A DNA stretch of 64,000 nt from an uncultured Lachnospiraceae bacterium (lineage in GTDB: Bacteria; Bacillota; Clostridia; Lachnospirales; Lachnospiraceae): positions 1 through 64,000 of the forward strand of contig ONAD01000006.1 in the NCBI GenBank assembly GCA_900315735.1, in the 5' to 3' direction. Made by a program: the position numbers and the translations under genes. Position 1 is the first letter of the stretch; every line of letters begins with the position of its first letter. Positions 45,546-54,697 of the stretch are shown here, in pieces. The notes beneath the pieces are model-generated. The model saw only the letters and a list, made by a program, of their open reading frames with translations, did not search any database and was not told the DNA's origin.

Positions 45546-47411
45546 ATGAACACTTTAGCATTAAGTGACGAAATACTTTTAACGATTGATAAACCGGCCC
45601 GTTATATCGGAAACGAGCTGAATATGGTAAAGAAGAATCCGAAGGACGTTGACATTCGTTTTGCAATGTGTTTCCCGGATGTCTATGAAATCGGAATGTC
45701 CCACCTTGGCATTCAGATTTTATACGATATGTTTAATAAACGGGATGATGTATACTGCGAACGTGTCTATTCTCCATGGCCGGATTTACACAAGATTATG
45801 AAGGAGAAAAATATTCCTTTATTTGCATTGGAAAGTCAGGAGCCGATTAAGAATTTTGATTTTCTTGGTATCACCATCCAGTATGAGATGTGCTATACCA
45901 ATATTTTACAGATTCTTGATTTATCCCAGATTGCCATGCTGTCTTCTGAGCGAAAAGAAGATGACCCGATTGTAATCGGTGGTGGTCCTTGTACCTATAA
46001 CCCGGAGCCAATTGCTGATTTTTTTGATATGTTCTATATAGGAGAAGGTGAAATTTCTTATACCGAATTATTTACGCTTTATAAGCAGTGCAAGAAAGAG
46101 AAGGTCAGCAGAAAGGACTTTTTACGCCGTGCAGCCTCTATTCCCGGAATCTATGTGCCGTCCATGTATGACGTGGCTTATAAAGAAGATGGAACCATTG
46201 CATCCTTTACACCCAAATATGAGGATGTTCCGACTACGGTAAAGAAGCAGATTCAGATGGATATGTCCCATTCTGTTTACCCGGAAAAACCGGTTGTTCC
46301 TTTTATTAAAGCAACTCAGGACCGTGTGGTATTAGAGATTCAGCGTGGCTGTATCCGTGGCTGCCGTTTCTGTCAGGCAGGAATGATTTACCGCCCGGTT
46401 CGTGAAAAAAATGTAGAGGTCTTAAAGCATTATGCTTACGAGATGTTAAAGAATACCGGACATGAAGAGATTTCTTTAAGTTCTTTAAGTTCCAGTGACT
46501 ATTCACAACTGGAAGAACTGGTTAATTTCCTGATTGATAACTTCAAAGAAAAAGGTGTAAACATTTCGCTGCCATCTCTTCGTATCGATGCATTTTCCTT
46601 AGATGTTATGGGAAAAGTGCAGGATATCAGAAAGAGCAGCCTTACCTTTGCTCCGGAAGCCGGTTCCCAACGTCTCCGTAATGTAATTAATAAAGGACTG
46701 ACGGAAGAAGTGATTTTAAACGGAGCCGGAATGGCATTTGAAGGTGGCTGGAATAAAGTAAAGCTTTATTTCATGTTAGGACTTCCGACCGAGACGGAAG
46801 ATGATATGCGTGCCATAGCAGAGCTTGCCAATAAAATTGCAGTCCGCTATTATGAGATTCCAAAGGAAGAGCGGAATGGGAAATGTCAGATTACCATCAG
46901 TACCTCTTTCTTTGTACCAAAGCCGTTTACCCCATTCCAGTGGGCGAGAATGTATGATAAAGACAGCTATCTTGGCAGAGCCAAGGTAGTAAATGATGCG
47001 GTAAAAGAACAGTTAAACCGCAAGAGCATCAAATATAACTGGCATGAAGCGGATGTTACAGTATTAGAGGGAATTCTTGCAAGAGGAGACCGCCGGATTG
47101 CACCGGCATTGCTTAAGGTTTATGAAAAAGGCGGAATTTTCGATGCCTGGACGGAATTTTTCGATAATAACCGCTGGGTAGAAGCTTTCGCGGAATGTGG
47201 CATCGATACCGATTTCTATACCATGAGGGAACGACCTTTAGATGAAATCTTCCCATGGGATTTTATTGATGATGGTGTTTCGAAAAAGTTCTTAATCCGT
47301 GAATGGGAACGTGCCAGAAAAGAAGAAGTAACTCCAAACTGCCGGATGCAGTGTCAGGGCTGTGGAGCTGCTCAGTTTAAGGGAGGTGTCTGCTTTGAAA
47401 ATAAGAATTAA
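45546..47411 (+). CDS. TIGR03960-family B12-binding/radical SAM protein
   Basis: A 621-residue protein with a B12-binding-like N-terminal domain (DIRFAMCFPDVYEIGMSHLGIQILYD) and a radical SAM core with cluster motif EIQRGCIRGCRFCQAGMIYRP. The family is always paired with the DUF2344 protein that follows, and its reaction is unknown. Inference from the usual context (RNase G, ribosomal proteins) is a role in RNA or ribosome modification. The ATG at 45546 has GAGGT upstream. The gene overlaps the next by 17 bases. Confidence 0.88.
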   Translation: MNTLALSDEILLTIDKPARYIGNELNMVKKNPKDVDIRFAMCFPDVYEIGMSHLGIQILYDMFNKRDDVYCERVYSPWPDLHKIMKEKNIPLFALESQEPIKNFDFLGITIQYEMCYTNILQILDLSQIAMLSSERKEDDPIVIGGGPCTYNPEPIADFFDMFYIGEGEISYTELFTLYKQCKKEKVSRKDFLRRAASIPGIYVPSMYDVAYKEDGTIASFTPKYEDVPTTVKKQIQMDMSHSVYPEKPVVPFIKATQDRVVLEIQRGCIRGCRFCQAGMIYRPVREKNVEVLKHYAYEMLKNTGHEEISLSSLSSSDYSQLEELVNFLIDNFKEKGVNISLPSLRIDAFSLDVMGKVQDIRKSSLTFAPEAGSQRLRNVINKGLTEEVILNGAGMAFEGGWNKVKLYFMLGLPTETEDDMRAIAELANKIAVRYYEIPKEERNGKCQITISTSFFVPKPFTPFQWARMYDKDSYLGRAKVVNDAVKEQLNRKSIKYNWHEADVTVLEGILARGDRRIAPALLKVYEKGGIFDAWTEFFDNNRWVEAFAECGIDTDFYTMRERPLDEIFPWDFIDDGVSKKFLIREWERARKEEVTPNCRMQCQGCGAAQFKGGVCFENKN

Positions 47412-48117
47412 ATTTCGAAAATATGGTGTAATGAAATTTATCGGACACCTTGATATGATGCGTTATTTCCAGAAGGCAATGCGCCGTGCTGAAATTGACA
47501 TTGCCTATTCCGAAGGATTTTCCCCCCATCAGATTATGTCTTTTGCGGCACCGCTTGGTGTTGGAATCACCAGTGACGGAGAATATCTTGACATTGAAGT
47601 ACATTCCACAAGAAGTTCCAGTGAATCTGTTAAGGCTTTAAATGATACCATGGTGGAAGGCGTTGAAATCGTATCTTACCGGATGCTGCCGGAACATGCC
47701 AAAACAGCGATGTCCATTGTTGCCGCAGCAGACTATAAGGTATTTTATAAAGATAAAGGAAACTGTCCCTTCACTTTAGATGAATTAAAAGAAAAAGTGA
47801 AAGCATTTTATGAAGATGCTCCTGAGATTCTGGTTACAAAAAAGACGAAAAAAAGCGAAAAAGTCATGGACTTAAAGCAGTTAGTATATGATTTTCAGGT
47901 TGATGAAGCCGATGGCTGTCCGTTCTTTTATCTTAAAGTATCCACAGGAAGCGTAGATAATGTAAAACCGGAGCTTTTACTAGAAGCCTTTTACCTGTAT
48001 CTGGAACTTCCTTATAACGAAATGCAGTTTCAGATTCATCGTGTGGACGTCTATGCCAGAAAGGAAGATGGCACGCTGATTGCATTGGATGAAATGGGAG
48101 ATGACATTCTTGAATAA
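47395..48117 (+). CDS. TIGR03936-family protein (DUF2344), partner of the radical SAM protein
   Basis: A 240-residue DUF2344 protein. It has the typical IRIKFRKYGVMKFIGHLDMMRYFQKAMRRA and YSEGFSPHQIMSFAAPLGVG segments. Start assigned to TTG 47395 because GGGAGG precedes it by eight bases; upstream GTG and ATG codons lie deep in the preceding gene. It overlaps the radical SAM gene by 17 bases and the RNase G gene by 8, so the three are tightly coupled. The biochemical role is unknown. Confidence 0.85.
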   Translation: MKIRIKFRKYGVMKFIGHLDMMRYFQKAMRRAEIDIAYSEGFSPHQIMSFAAPLGVGITSDGEYLDIEVHSTRSSSESVKALNDTMVEGVEIVSYRMLPEHAKTAMSIVAAADYKVFYKDKGNCPFTLDELKEKVKAFYEDAPEILVTKKTKKSEKVMDLKQLVYDFQVDEADGCPFFYLKVSTGSVDNVKPELLLEAFYLYLELPYNEMQFQIHRVDVYARKEDGTLIALDEMGDDILE

Positions 48118-49375
48118 ATTTATCATTACAAGACAGCATTATGTGGGGGACTCCTATTTTACAGCACTGTTAGATGAAAAGGACAAGTTTCGGGAGATTG
48201 CGTTTCATCCGTTATCGGAAGAGCATCAGGTGGTACCGGGAATGATCTGTATCGCCAGAGTAAAAAAGATTGCCGCGAACTTAGATGCTGCCTTTGTGGA
48301 CATTGCAAAGGGCGTGACCTGTTATCTGGAAACAGCTCATATAAAGGATGCCTGGTTTTCCAAGCAGTGTAGAAGCGGAAAGCTGACGGAAGGGGACGAA
48401 CTTGTGGTGCAGATTACCAAAGAGGCAATTAAGACCAAGTATCCCATTACAGATACCAAGCTTTCCCTTGCGGGAAAATACTTTGTCCTGACAAACGAAA
48501 ACCGTCCCCTTGCCATTTCATCCAAATTAAATACCGATGAAAAAGAAAGACTAAGCAGTCAGGTACAGCTTTTTGAAGAGATGCCGCTTTTCGGAAAAGA
48601 AGCAGCTACCGACACAACGCAAAATGCCGGGCAGAAAGAAAAAAGAAAGCCACATAGTCTGATTGTAAGAACCAATGCGGCAGGTGCTTCCCCGGAAGAA
48701 TTAGAAGCAGAATACCGGAAACTTTTATCCGACTATCAGAAGTTAGCTGCAACTTTTCTTTTCCGTACCTGTTACAGTATTCTGCTTCCGCCAAAGAAAT
48801 TTTATGAAAATGCCATCAATCACCTTTATCAGGAAGAGCTTGGCGAAATTATCACGGATAATAAGTATATCTATGAAGAACTTCAACAGCTTTATGCCGG
48901 AAATCCGGATATTTTATCAAAGATACGTTTTTATGAAAATGATGCCCTTTCCTTAGGAACCCTCTATTCCTTTGAAACGCAGATACAGCGGGCAATATCA
49001 GAACGGGTCTGGATGAAGTCCGGTGCCTATCTTATCATTCAGCCAACAGAAGCCCTGACGGTTATTGATGTAAACAGCGGCAAGAATACTTCCGGTAAAA
49101 ATGCAGAAGAATATTATTATAAGATTAATTTAGAAGCTGTATCAGAGATTGCAAGACAGCTTCGGCTTCGCAATATTTCAGGAATTGTCATCGTGGATTT
49201 CATCAATATGGCAAAAGAAGAGCATAGAAAAGAGCTGATGCACCAGTTCCGGTTATTCTTAAAGGAAGACCCGGTTCCGGTACGACTTGTGGATATTACA
49301 AAGCTTGGTTTAGTGGAACTGACCCGGAAGAAGGAGCGTAAGACTCTTTTAGAACAGGTGGCTCAGCTAAGATAG
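48110..49375 (+). CDS. rng: Ribonuclease E/G family protein (RNase G)
   Basis: A 421-residue RNase G-type endonuclease acting in rRNA and mRNA processing. It has an S1-like domain (VPGMICIARVKKIAANLDAAFVDI) and the DNase I-like catalytic part with metal-binding aspartates in LTVIDVNSGK and IVIVDFINM. The C-terminal scaffold of RNase E is absent. Translation probably starts at a TTG (48110) with GGGAG nine bases upstream, inside the end of the preceding gene. Confidence 0.9.
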   Translation: MNKFIITRQHYVGDSYFTALLDEKDKFREIAFHPLSEEHQVVPGMICIARVKKIAANLDAAFVDIAKGVTCYLETAHIKDAWFSKQCRSGKLTEGDELVVQITKEAIKTKYPITDTKLSLAGKYFVLTNENRPLAISSKLNTDEKERLSSQVQLFEEMPLFGKEAATDTTQNAGQKEKRKPHSLIVRTNAAGASPEELEAEYRKLLSDYQKLAATFLFRTCYSILLPPKKFYENAINHLYQEELGEIITDNKYIYEELQQLYAGNPDILSKIRFYENDALSLGTLYSFETQIQRAISERVWMKSGAYLIIQPTEALTVIDVNSGKNTSGKNAEEYYYKINLEAVSEIARQLRLRNISGIVIVDFINMAKEEHRKELMHQFRLFLKEDPVPVRLVDITKLGLVELTRKKERKTLLEQVAQLR

Positions 49376-49471
49376 CAGTTGTGAAAGCTGCATCAAAGTA
49401 TGTATCGCGATATGCAGAGAAATATCCGAATACAATACCTGAAAAATAATTAAAATTATAGCGTGAAATAG

Positions 49472-49500
49472 TTGACGAATCGCAATTCGTGTGCTATGAT
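49472..49500 (+). promoter_or_regulatory. Predicted promoter of the rplU operon
   Basis: TTGACG (49472-49477), 17-base spacer, TATGAT (49495-49500). The -35 to -10 spacing is ideal. Confidence 0.7.
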
Positions 49501-49507
49501 ACAACAG

Positions 49508-49581
49508 TATGCCGCACAGTGAGGTATAAGTCTATCCGTAAGGATAGCACCACAACTGGCGAGTAATGATAATAGGAGGTG
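49508..49581 (+). promoter_or_regulatory. Ribosomal protein L21 leader
   Basis: The untranslated leader between the promoter and rplU holds a conserved-looking structure: GCCGCACAGTGAGG, the hairpin CTATCC-GTAA-GGATAG and the ACTGGCGAGTAA tail just before the ribosome binding site. This matches the L21 leader known upstream of rplU-prp-rpmA in Firmicutes, thought to give L21-mediated feedback. Identified by memory of the motif and by position. Confidence 0.75.
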
Positions 49582-49585
49582 CCAT

Positions 49586-49891
49586 ATGTACGCAATTATA
49601 GCAACAGGTGGTAAACAGTACAAAGTATCTGAAGGCGATATCATTACCATTGAAAAGCTTGGTGTTGAGGCTGGTGAGAAAGTAACTTTCGATCAGGTTT
49701 TAGCAGTATCTGACAACGGATTAAAAGTTGGTGCAGACGCAGCTAACGCAACTGTAGAAGCTTCTGTAGTTAAAGAAGGCAGAGCTAAGAAAGTTATCGT
49801 TTACAAGTATAAGAGAAAAACCGGCTATCACAAGAAGAACGGTCATAGACAGGCGTTCACACAGGTGAAAATCGAAAAAATTAATGCGTAA
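49586..49891 (+). CDS. rplU: 50S ribosomal protein L21
   Basis: A 101-residue L21 protein starting [18 protein letters not shown] and ending [10 protein letters not shown]-type sequence, with the [13 protein letters not shown] 23S-binding region. TAGGAGGTG precedes the start. First gene of the rplU-prp-rpmA operon. Confidence 0.97.
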   Translation: MYAIIATGGKQYKVSEGDIITIEKLGVEAGEKVTFDQVLAVSDNGLKVGADAANATVEASVVKEGRAKKVIVYKYKRKTGYHKKNGHRQAFTQVKIEKINA

Positions 49892-49907
49892 TCGATAGGA
49901 AATTGTT

Positions 49908-50237
49908 ATGACAAAGATAACGATTTTTCGAAACCAGAAACAGGAGTATCTTGCTTTTTCCTGTGTCGGACATGCTGAATATGCAGATGCCGGAGAGGAT
50001 ATTGTATGTGCAGGAATTTCGGTTCTTGTGATTAATACAATCAATGCCCTTGGAATGTTCACAAAAGAGCATTTTAAGACCAATCAGGACGAAGAGACCG
50101 GATTGATTTCCGTATCTTTTGAGCAGCCGGCAGGACATGATGCAAAGTTACTTTTGGACACAATGGTTTTAGGCTTACAGGGAATACAAAACAATTATGG
50201 AAATGATTACATCATTTTAAACTTCAAGGAGGTGTAG
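49908..50237 (+). CDS. prp: Ribosomal-processing cysteine protease Prp
   Basis: A 109-residue cysteine protease (YsxB family) that removes the N-terminal extension of L27. The catalytic pair is visible as His22 (CVGHAEYADAGEDIVCAG) and Cys34. It lies between rplU and rpmA, the invariant place in Firmicutes, and its substrate gene rpmA in this window carries the matching cleavage site. Confidence 0.93.
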   Translation: MTKITIFRNQKQEYLAFSCVGHAEYADAGEDIVCAGISVLVINTINALGMFTKEHFKTNQDEETGLISVSFEQPAGHDAKLLLDTMVLGLQGIQNNYGNDYIILNFKEV

Positions 50238-50240
50238 AAC

Positions 50241-50531
50241 ATGTTGAATATGAACCTTCAGTTTTTTGCTCATAAAAAGGGAGTTGGTTCTACTAAGAAC
50301 GGTAGAGATTCCGAATCCAAGAGATTAGGTGCAAAAAGAGCAGACGGACAGTTCGTTAAGGCTGGTAACATTTTATACAGACAGCGTGGAACAAAGATTC
50401 ATCCAGGCGTTAACGTTGGTATCGGCGGAGATGATACTTTATTCGCATTAACAGACGGTGTTCTTAGATTTGAAAGAAAAGGCAGAGATAAGAAACAGGC
50501 TTCTGTTTATCCAGTAGCAACAAACGAATAA
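50241..50531 (+). CDS. rpmA: 50S ribosomal protein L27 (with Prp-cleaved N-terminal extension)
   Basis: A 96-residue L27 whose first nine residues, MLNMNLQFF, are a Firmicutes-type extension; the following [12 protein letters not shown] is the mature start that reaches towards the peptidyl transferase centre. Prp is expected to cut between Phe9 and Ala10. The first ATG is therefore the right start, and GGAGGTG precedes it. Confidence 0.96.
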   Translation: MLNMNLQFFAHKKGVGSTKNGRDSESKRLGAKRADGQFVKAGNILYRQRGTKIHPGVNVGIGGDDTLFALTDGVLRFERKGRDKKQASVYPVATNE

Positions 50532-50540
50532 GATGCATGA

Positions 50541-50571
50541 TAGACCCGACACGAAAGCGCCGGGTCTATTT
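50541..50571 (+). terminator. Intrinsic terminator after rpmA
   Basis: TAGACCCG (50541-50548) pairs with CGGGTCTA (50561-50568), followed by a short T-run. It may be partial, since obgE follows on the same strand without a clear promoter. Confidence 0.8.
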
Positions 50572-50673
50572 TCACTTATAGGAAACTATATTTTTAACTT
50601 GAAGTAATTTTAAAGTTATCATTCGATTACAGTAACTGATATGAAATCACAATTAATAATGAGGTAGAAAATT

Positions 50674-51963
50674 ATGTTTGCCGATAGTGCAAAAATTATT
50701 ATAAAATCAGGAAAAGGCGGCGACGGTCATGTAAGCTTCCGCCGTGAAAAATATGTTCCGGATGGCGGTCCGGACGGTGGTGACGGAGGAAAAGGCGGCG
50801 ATATCATCTTTGAAGTAGATGACAGCATGAACACCTTAAATGATTTCCGTCATAAACACAAATGGGCTGCGGAAAACGGAGAAGAAGGAAAGAAACGAAA
50901 CTGCCATGGTAAAAAGGGTGAAGACCTTGTGATTCATGTTCCGGCAGGAACCATTATCCGTGATGCGGCTACCGATAAGGTAATTGCAGATATGTCCGGA
51001 GAGAATAAAAGACAGATTATTTTAACAGGTGGAAAAGGTGGCCTTGGAAATCAGCATTTTGCGACTTCTTCCATGCAGGCACCAAAATACGCACAGCCGG
51101 GTCAGGAAGCATTGGAACTTGAAGTTCGACTGGAACTTAAAGTAATTGCTGACGTTGGATTGGTCGGTTTTCCGAATGTTGGAAAATCAACTTTATTATC
51201 CAGTTCCACCAATGCAACACCAAAGATTGCAAATTACCATTTTACAACGTTAAATCCGATTCTCGGTGTGGTTGACCTGGGCGAAGGAGCCGGATTTGTC
51301 ATGGCTGATATTCCGGGACTGATTGAGGGAGCATCGGAAGGAATCGGTCTTGGACATGAATTCTTAAAGCACATTGAGCGTACCAAGGTTATCATTCACG
51401 TTGTGGATGCTGCCGGAACAGAAGGTAGAGACCCGATTGCAGATATTCATGCCATTAATCAGGAGCTGGAATCCTTTAACCCGGAATTATTAAAGAAACC
51501 TCAGGTCATTGCAGCAAATAAAATTGATGCAATATATGAAGGCAATAATGAAATCATCGAGAAATTAAAAGAAACCTTTGAGCCATCCGGCATCAAGGTA
51601 TTTCCAATTTCTGCAGTCAGCCGTCAGGGTGTCCGTGAGTTAATGTTCTATGTAAAGAGCCTTTTAGATGAAATGGACGATACTCCGGTTATCTATGAGC
51701 AGGAATTCTTCCCTGATTCAAGAGCATTAGAGGGTGAACCTTATACCATTGAAGTGGATCCGGAAGATGGCGCTTATGTAGTGGAAGGACCTAAGATTGA
51801 TAAAATGCTTGGTTATACCAATATTGATTCTGAGAAAGGTTTCCTTTTCTTCCAGAAATTCTTAAAAGAACAGGGTATCTTAAAAGAATTAGAGGCTAAG
51901 GGTATTCAGGAAGGTGACACTGTCCGTATGTATGGACTTGAATTCGATTATTATAAGGAGTAA
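50674..51963 (+). CDS. obgE: GTPase Obg (ObgE/CgtA)
   Basis: A 429-residue essential GTPase in 50S assembly and stress signalling. It has the glycine-rich Obg fold (FRREKYVPDGGPDGGDGGKGG), the GTPase with P-loop GFPNVGKSTLL, ANKID guanine motif, and a C-terminal OCT domain (about 345-429). GAGGTAG precedes the start. It follows rpmA as in most Firmicutes. Confidence 0.96.
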   Translation: MFADSAKIIIKSGKGGDGHVSFRREKYVPDGGPDGGDGGKGGDIIFEVDDSMNTLNDFRHKHKWAAENGEEGKKRNCHGKKGEDLVIHVPAGTIIRDAATDKVIADMSGENKRQIILTGGKGGLGNQHFATSSMQAPKYAQPGQEALELEVRLELKVIADVGLVGFPNVGKSTLLSSSTNATPKIANYHFTTLNPILGVVDLGEGAGFVMADIPGLIEGASEGIGLGHEFLKHIERTKVIIHVVDAAGTEGRDPIADIHAINQELESFNPELLKKPQVIAANKIDAIYEGNNEIIEKLKETFEPSGIKVFPISAVSRQGVRELMFYVKSLLDEMDDTPVIYEQEFFPDSRALEGEPYTIEVDPEDGAYVVEGPKIDKMLGYTNIDSEKGFLFFQKFLKEQGILKELEAKGIQEGDTVRMYGLEFDYYKE

Positions 51964-51969
51964 ATCATT

Positions 51970-52263
51970 ATGGAATTAACGAGTAAGCAGCGTTCCCATT
52001 TAAGAGGAATGGCAAGTACAATAAATCCGATTTTTCAGATTGGCAAATCATCTCTTACACCAGAAATTATTTCAGCAGTAGATGATGCCATTGAAAAACG
52101 TGAATTAATCAAGATTTCTGTATTAAAAAACTGTGCAGATGACCCGCGCGAATTAGGTGAAATGATTGCAGAGCGTACCCATGCACAGGTAGTTGCGGTA
52201 ACTGGCAAGAAAATCGTGCTTTACCGCAAATCTAAAAAACATCCAAAGATTGAACTTTCATAA
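51970..52263 (+). CDS. yhbY: YhbY-family RNA-binding protein (CRM domain)
   Basis: A 97-residue CRS1/YhbY (CRM) protein binding pre-50S particles. It starts MELTSKQRSHLRGMAS and has the GKSSLTPE loop and the GKKIVLYRKSKK end. Six bases separate it from obgE, fitting a shared role in 50S assembly. Confidence 0.93.
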   Translation: MELTSKQRSHLRGMASTINPIFQIGKSSLTPEIISAVDDAIEKRELIKISVLKNCADDPRELGEMIAERTHAQVVAVTGKKIVLYRKSKKHPKIELS

Positions 52264-52299
52264 ACAGGGATTTTCATCCCTTAGAAGGGTGGTAGAAGC

Positions 52300-53511
52300 T
52301 TGAAAAAAGTGCGTATTGGGATTATTGGCGGAACCTTTGACCCGATTCATATCGGACATCTGATTATTGCACAGAATGCAGTATCGCAGTATCATTTAGA
52401 CCAGATTTTATTTATTCCGACGGGACATTCTCCCCATAAGGATGATAAGTATATTGAGCAGTCAGCCCACCGGCTGGAAATGATTCGTCTGTCGATTAAA
52501 AATAATCCGGATTTTTATTTCTCGGCCATGGAGATTAATGCAGCCCGTACCAGTTACACGTATCTGACGCTGCAGGAGCTTCACCGGACATATCCGGACT
52601 GGGAACTGTATTTCATTATGGGGGCAGATTCTCTTGACTATCTGGATAAATGGATGGAACCGGCAGAGATATGCCGCCTTGCAACGCTTTTAGTTGCCGT
52701 CAGAGACGATTTGGACATAAACCGGATAAAGGATAAGGCTGCAGAGTTAAAACGTCTCTATGAGGCAGATATCAGGCCAATCATTACACCAAATGTTTCC
52801 GTTTCTTCTCACAATATCCGGGAACGTGTGGCAAAAGGAGAACCGATACGTTATCTCGTCACACCGGAGGTAGAAGAATATATTACCCACCAGTGTTTAT
52901 ATCAGGAGGATGAAATTCAGACACCAATGAACGAAAGATTTAATAAGATAAAGAAATCATTAAAAAAAGAACTGGATAAAGACCGTTATGAGCATACCTT
53001 AGGCGTTATGTATACCTCTGCCTGTCTTGCCATGGCAAACGGCTATGACATGGAAAAGGCGCAGCTTGCAGGTCTGCTTCACGATTGCGCAAAATGTATT
53101 CCAAATGAAAAGAAATTAAAAATCTGTGCCAAGAATAATATTCCGGTTACGCAGGTAGAAAAGGATAATCCATTTTTACTTCATGCAAAGGTGGGAGCCT
53201 TTCTTGCCAAAGCCTTATATGAAGTAGAAGACGAAGAGATTCTTCATGCAATTTCCGTTCATACCACCGGAGCACCGGCAATGAATACGCTGGATAAAAT
53301 CGTATTTATCGCAGATTATATTGAACCAAAACGGGATAAAGCAGCAAACTTAAAGGAAATCCGGAAAACAGCCTTTGAAGATTTAGATGAAGCATTGAAA
53401 ATGATTTTGTGTGATACCATCCATTATCTCAATGGCAGCAAAAATGATAAAAATATCGACCCAATGACACTTGAAACATATCAATACTATACAGGAGGTT
53501 CCCATGAATAA
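52300..53511 (+). CDS. nadD: Fused nicotinate-nucleotide adenylyltransferase and YqeK-type HD phosphohydrolase
   Basis: A 403-residue fusion. Residues about 1-200 are NadD, making deamido-NAD: GGTFDPIHIGHL (10-21), the SSHNIRERV block (169-177). Residues about 210-403 are YqeK, an HD-domain hydrolase known to cleave symmetric dinucleoside tetraphosphates (Ap4A): H232 and the HD pair H261-D262 (LLHDCAK), later HTTGAPAMNTLDKIVFIADYIEP. In Bacillus these are the separate neighbours yqeJ-yqeK. No internal start or stop is visible. The start is TTG with AGGGTGG upstream. Confidence 0.93.
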   Translation: MKKVRIGIIGGTFDPIHIGHLIIAQNAVSQYHLDQILFIPTGHSPHKDDKYIEQSAHRLEMIRLSIKNNPDFYFSAMEINAARTSYTYLTLQELHRTYPDWELYFIMGADSLDYLDKWMEPAEICRLATLLVAVRDDLDINRIKDKAAELKRLYEADIRPIITPNVSVSSHNIRERVAKGEPIRYLVTPEVEEYITHQCLYQEDEIQTPMNERFNKIKKSLKKELDKDRYEHTLGVMYTSACLAMANGYDMEKAQLAGLLHDCAKCIPNEKKLKICAKNNIPVTQVEKDNPFLLHAKVGAFLAKALYEVEDEEILHAISVHTTGAPAMNTLDKIVFIADYIEPKRDKAANLKEIRKTAFEDLDEALKMILCDTIHYLNGSKNDKNIDPMTLETYQYYTGGSHE

Positions 53512-53857
53512 ACAGTCAAAAGAAATGGCAAAGCTTGCATACCAGGCTTTATCAGAAAAGAAAGCAGAAGATATCCGTATCATTGATATCAGCGAGATTT
53601 CTGTTATCGCAGATTATTTTATTATTGCCAGCGGAAGCAATGCCAACCAGTTACAGGCTATGCAGGACAGCGTAGATGAGCAGTTATATAAAGCAGGATA
53701 TCATGCAAAACAGATTGAAGGAAATCAGCGTTCCAGTTGGATTCTGATGGACTACAGCGATATTATCGTTCACATCTTCTCAAAAGAAGACCGTCTTTTC
53801 TATGATTTAGAACGTATCTGGAGAGATGGAAAAGATATTGATCCGGAAGAACTTTAA
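53504..53857 (+). CDS. rsfS: Ribosomal silencing factor RsfS
   Basis: A 117-residue RsfS protein that binds L14 and blocks subunit joining in starvation. It shows the typical ISVIADYFIIASGSNANQLQAM and DYSDIIVHIFSKEDRLFYDLERIW. The ATG at 53504 has AGGAGGT seven bases upstream. The start lies inside the end of the NadD/YqeK gene (8-base overlap), the same order as yqeJ-K-L of Bacillus. Confidence 0.95.
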   Translation: MNKQSKEMAKLAYQALSEKKAEDIRIIDISEISVIADYFIIASGSNANQLQAMQDSVDEQLYKAGYHAKQIEGNQRSSWILMDYSDIIVHIFSKEDRLFYDLERIWRDGKDIDPEEL

Positions 53858-53915
53858 AATACCGGAAGAATTTTTTTAGTAATAGAATTTTAATAACCAA
53901 AATTTTTATGACAGA

Positions 53916-53946
53916 AGAACCTGCCCTCAGGGCAGGTTCTTTTTTT
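53916..53946 (+). terminator. Intrinsic terminator of the obgE-rsfS operon
   Basis: AGAACCTGCCCT (53916-53927) pairs perfectly with AGGGCAGGTTCT (53929-53940), followed by seven T residues. Confidence 0.92.
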
Positions 53947-53983
53947 ACGCGAGTAGCTCGCATAGCATGTTTCACATAGTTAT
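53947..53983. repeat. Short hairpin repeat, copy B
   Basis: Starts directly after the rsfS terminator T-run. It contains a perfect GCGAG/CTCGC stem (53949-53961) with a TAG loop, then ATAGCATGTTTCACATAGTTAT. Related to the element at 8638-8675 with about 28 of 37 identical positions. The 70 bases from here to lexA hold one more small imperfect hairpin (near 54011-54033) without a T-run. Confidence 0.5.
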
Positions 53984-54051
53984 GAGCTTTCGCTTGTTGA
54001 GTGTATCCGTAAGAGTCTGCCGATAGCAGGCTCTATAGTTAATATTTACAA

Positions 54052-54669
54052 CTAAGCAAGGAAACGGAATACTCCAAATACTTTTCCGAGAATCGAACAT
54101 TCTTTTACAATAATCGGATCCATGGTATCATTTTCCGGCTGAAGACGATAGTAGCCATCTTCCTTATAGAATGTCTTAACGGTTGCAGAATCATCCACAA
54201 GAGCAACTACAATATCTCCGTTGGATGCAGTAGACTGACGCTGTACCAGAACATTATCTCCATCAAAAATACCGACATTAATCATACTTTCACCCTTTAC
54301 ATGAAGCATAAAGCTTTCTGCATTCGGCATAAATTCCGCCGGAATCGGGAAATAGCTGGTGATATTCTCAACCGCAAGAATCGGCTGTCCTGCAGCAACA
54401 CTGCCTATCATAGGAACATTAACAACCTCACGTCGGGTTAAATTAAAGTTATCGTCAATAATCTCAATTGCTCTTGGCTTTGTCGGGTCACGTCTGATAT
54501 ATCCGTTCTTCTCAAGTGTTTCCAGATGGGAATGAACAGAAGATGTTGATTTCAGATTAACTGCCTCACAGATTTCACGAACAGCAGGTGGGTATCCTTT
54601 ATTTAAAATTTCCTGTTTAATATATTCAAGAATTTCCTTTTGTTTTGAACTGATTTTTCCGTATGCCAT
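54052..54669 (-). CDS. lexA: LexA repressor
   Basis: A 205-residue SOS repressor-protease. It has an N-terminal winged-helix DNA-binding domain (about 1-66, with REICEAVNLKSTSSVHSHL), the Ala93-Gly94 self-cleavage site (GSVAAGQ), catalytic Ser128 (KGESM) and Lys165 (SATVKTF). The ATG at 54669 has AGGAGGT six bases upstream. It is divergent from a LysM gene across a 165-base region rich in LexA-type boxes, so it is very likely autoregulated. Confidence 0.96.
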   Translation of the reverse strand: MAYGKISSKQKEILEYIKQEILNKGYPPAVREICEAVNLKSTSSVHSHLETLEKNGYIRRDPTKPRAIEIIDDNFNLTRREVVNVPMIGSVAAGQPILAVENITSYFPIPAEFMPNAESFMLHVKGESMINVGIFDGDNVLVQRQSTASNGDIVVALVDDSATVKTFYKEDGYYRLQPENDTMDPIIVKECSILGKVFGVFRFLA

Positions 54670-54697
54670 CACATTACCTCCTTTTTATATTTCAAGT

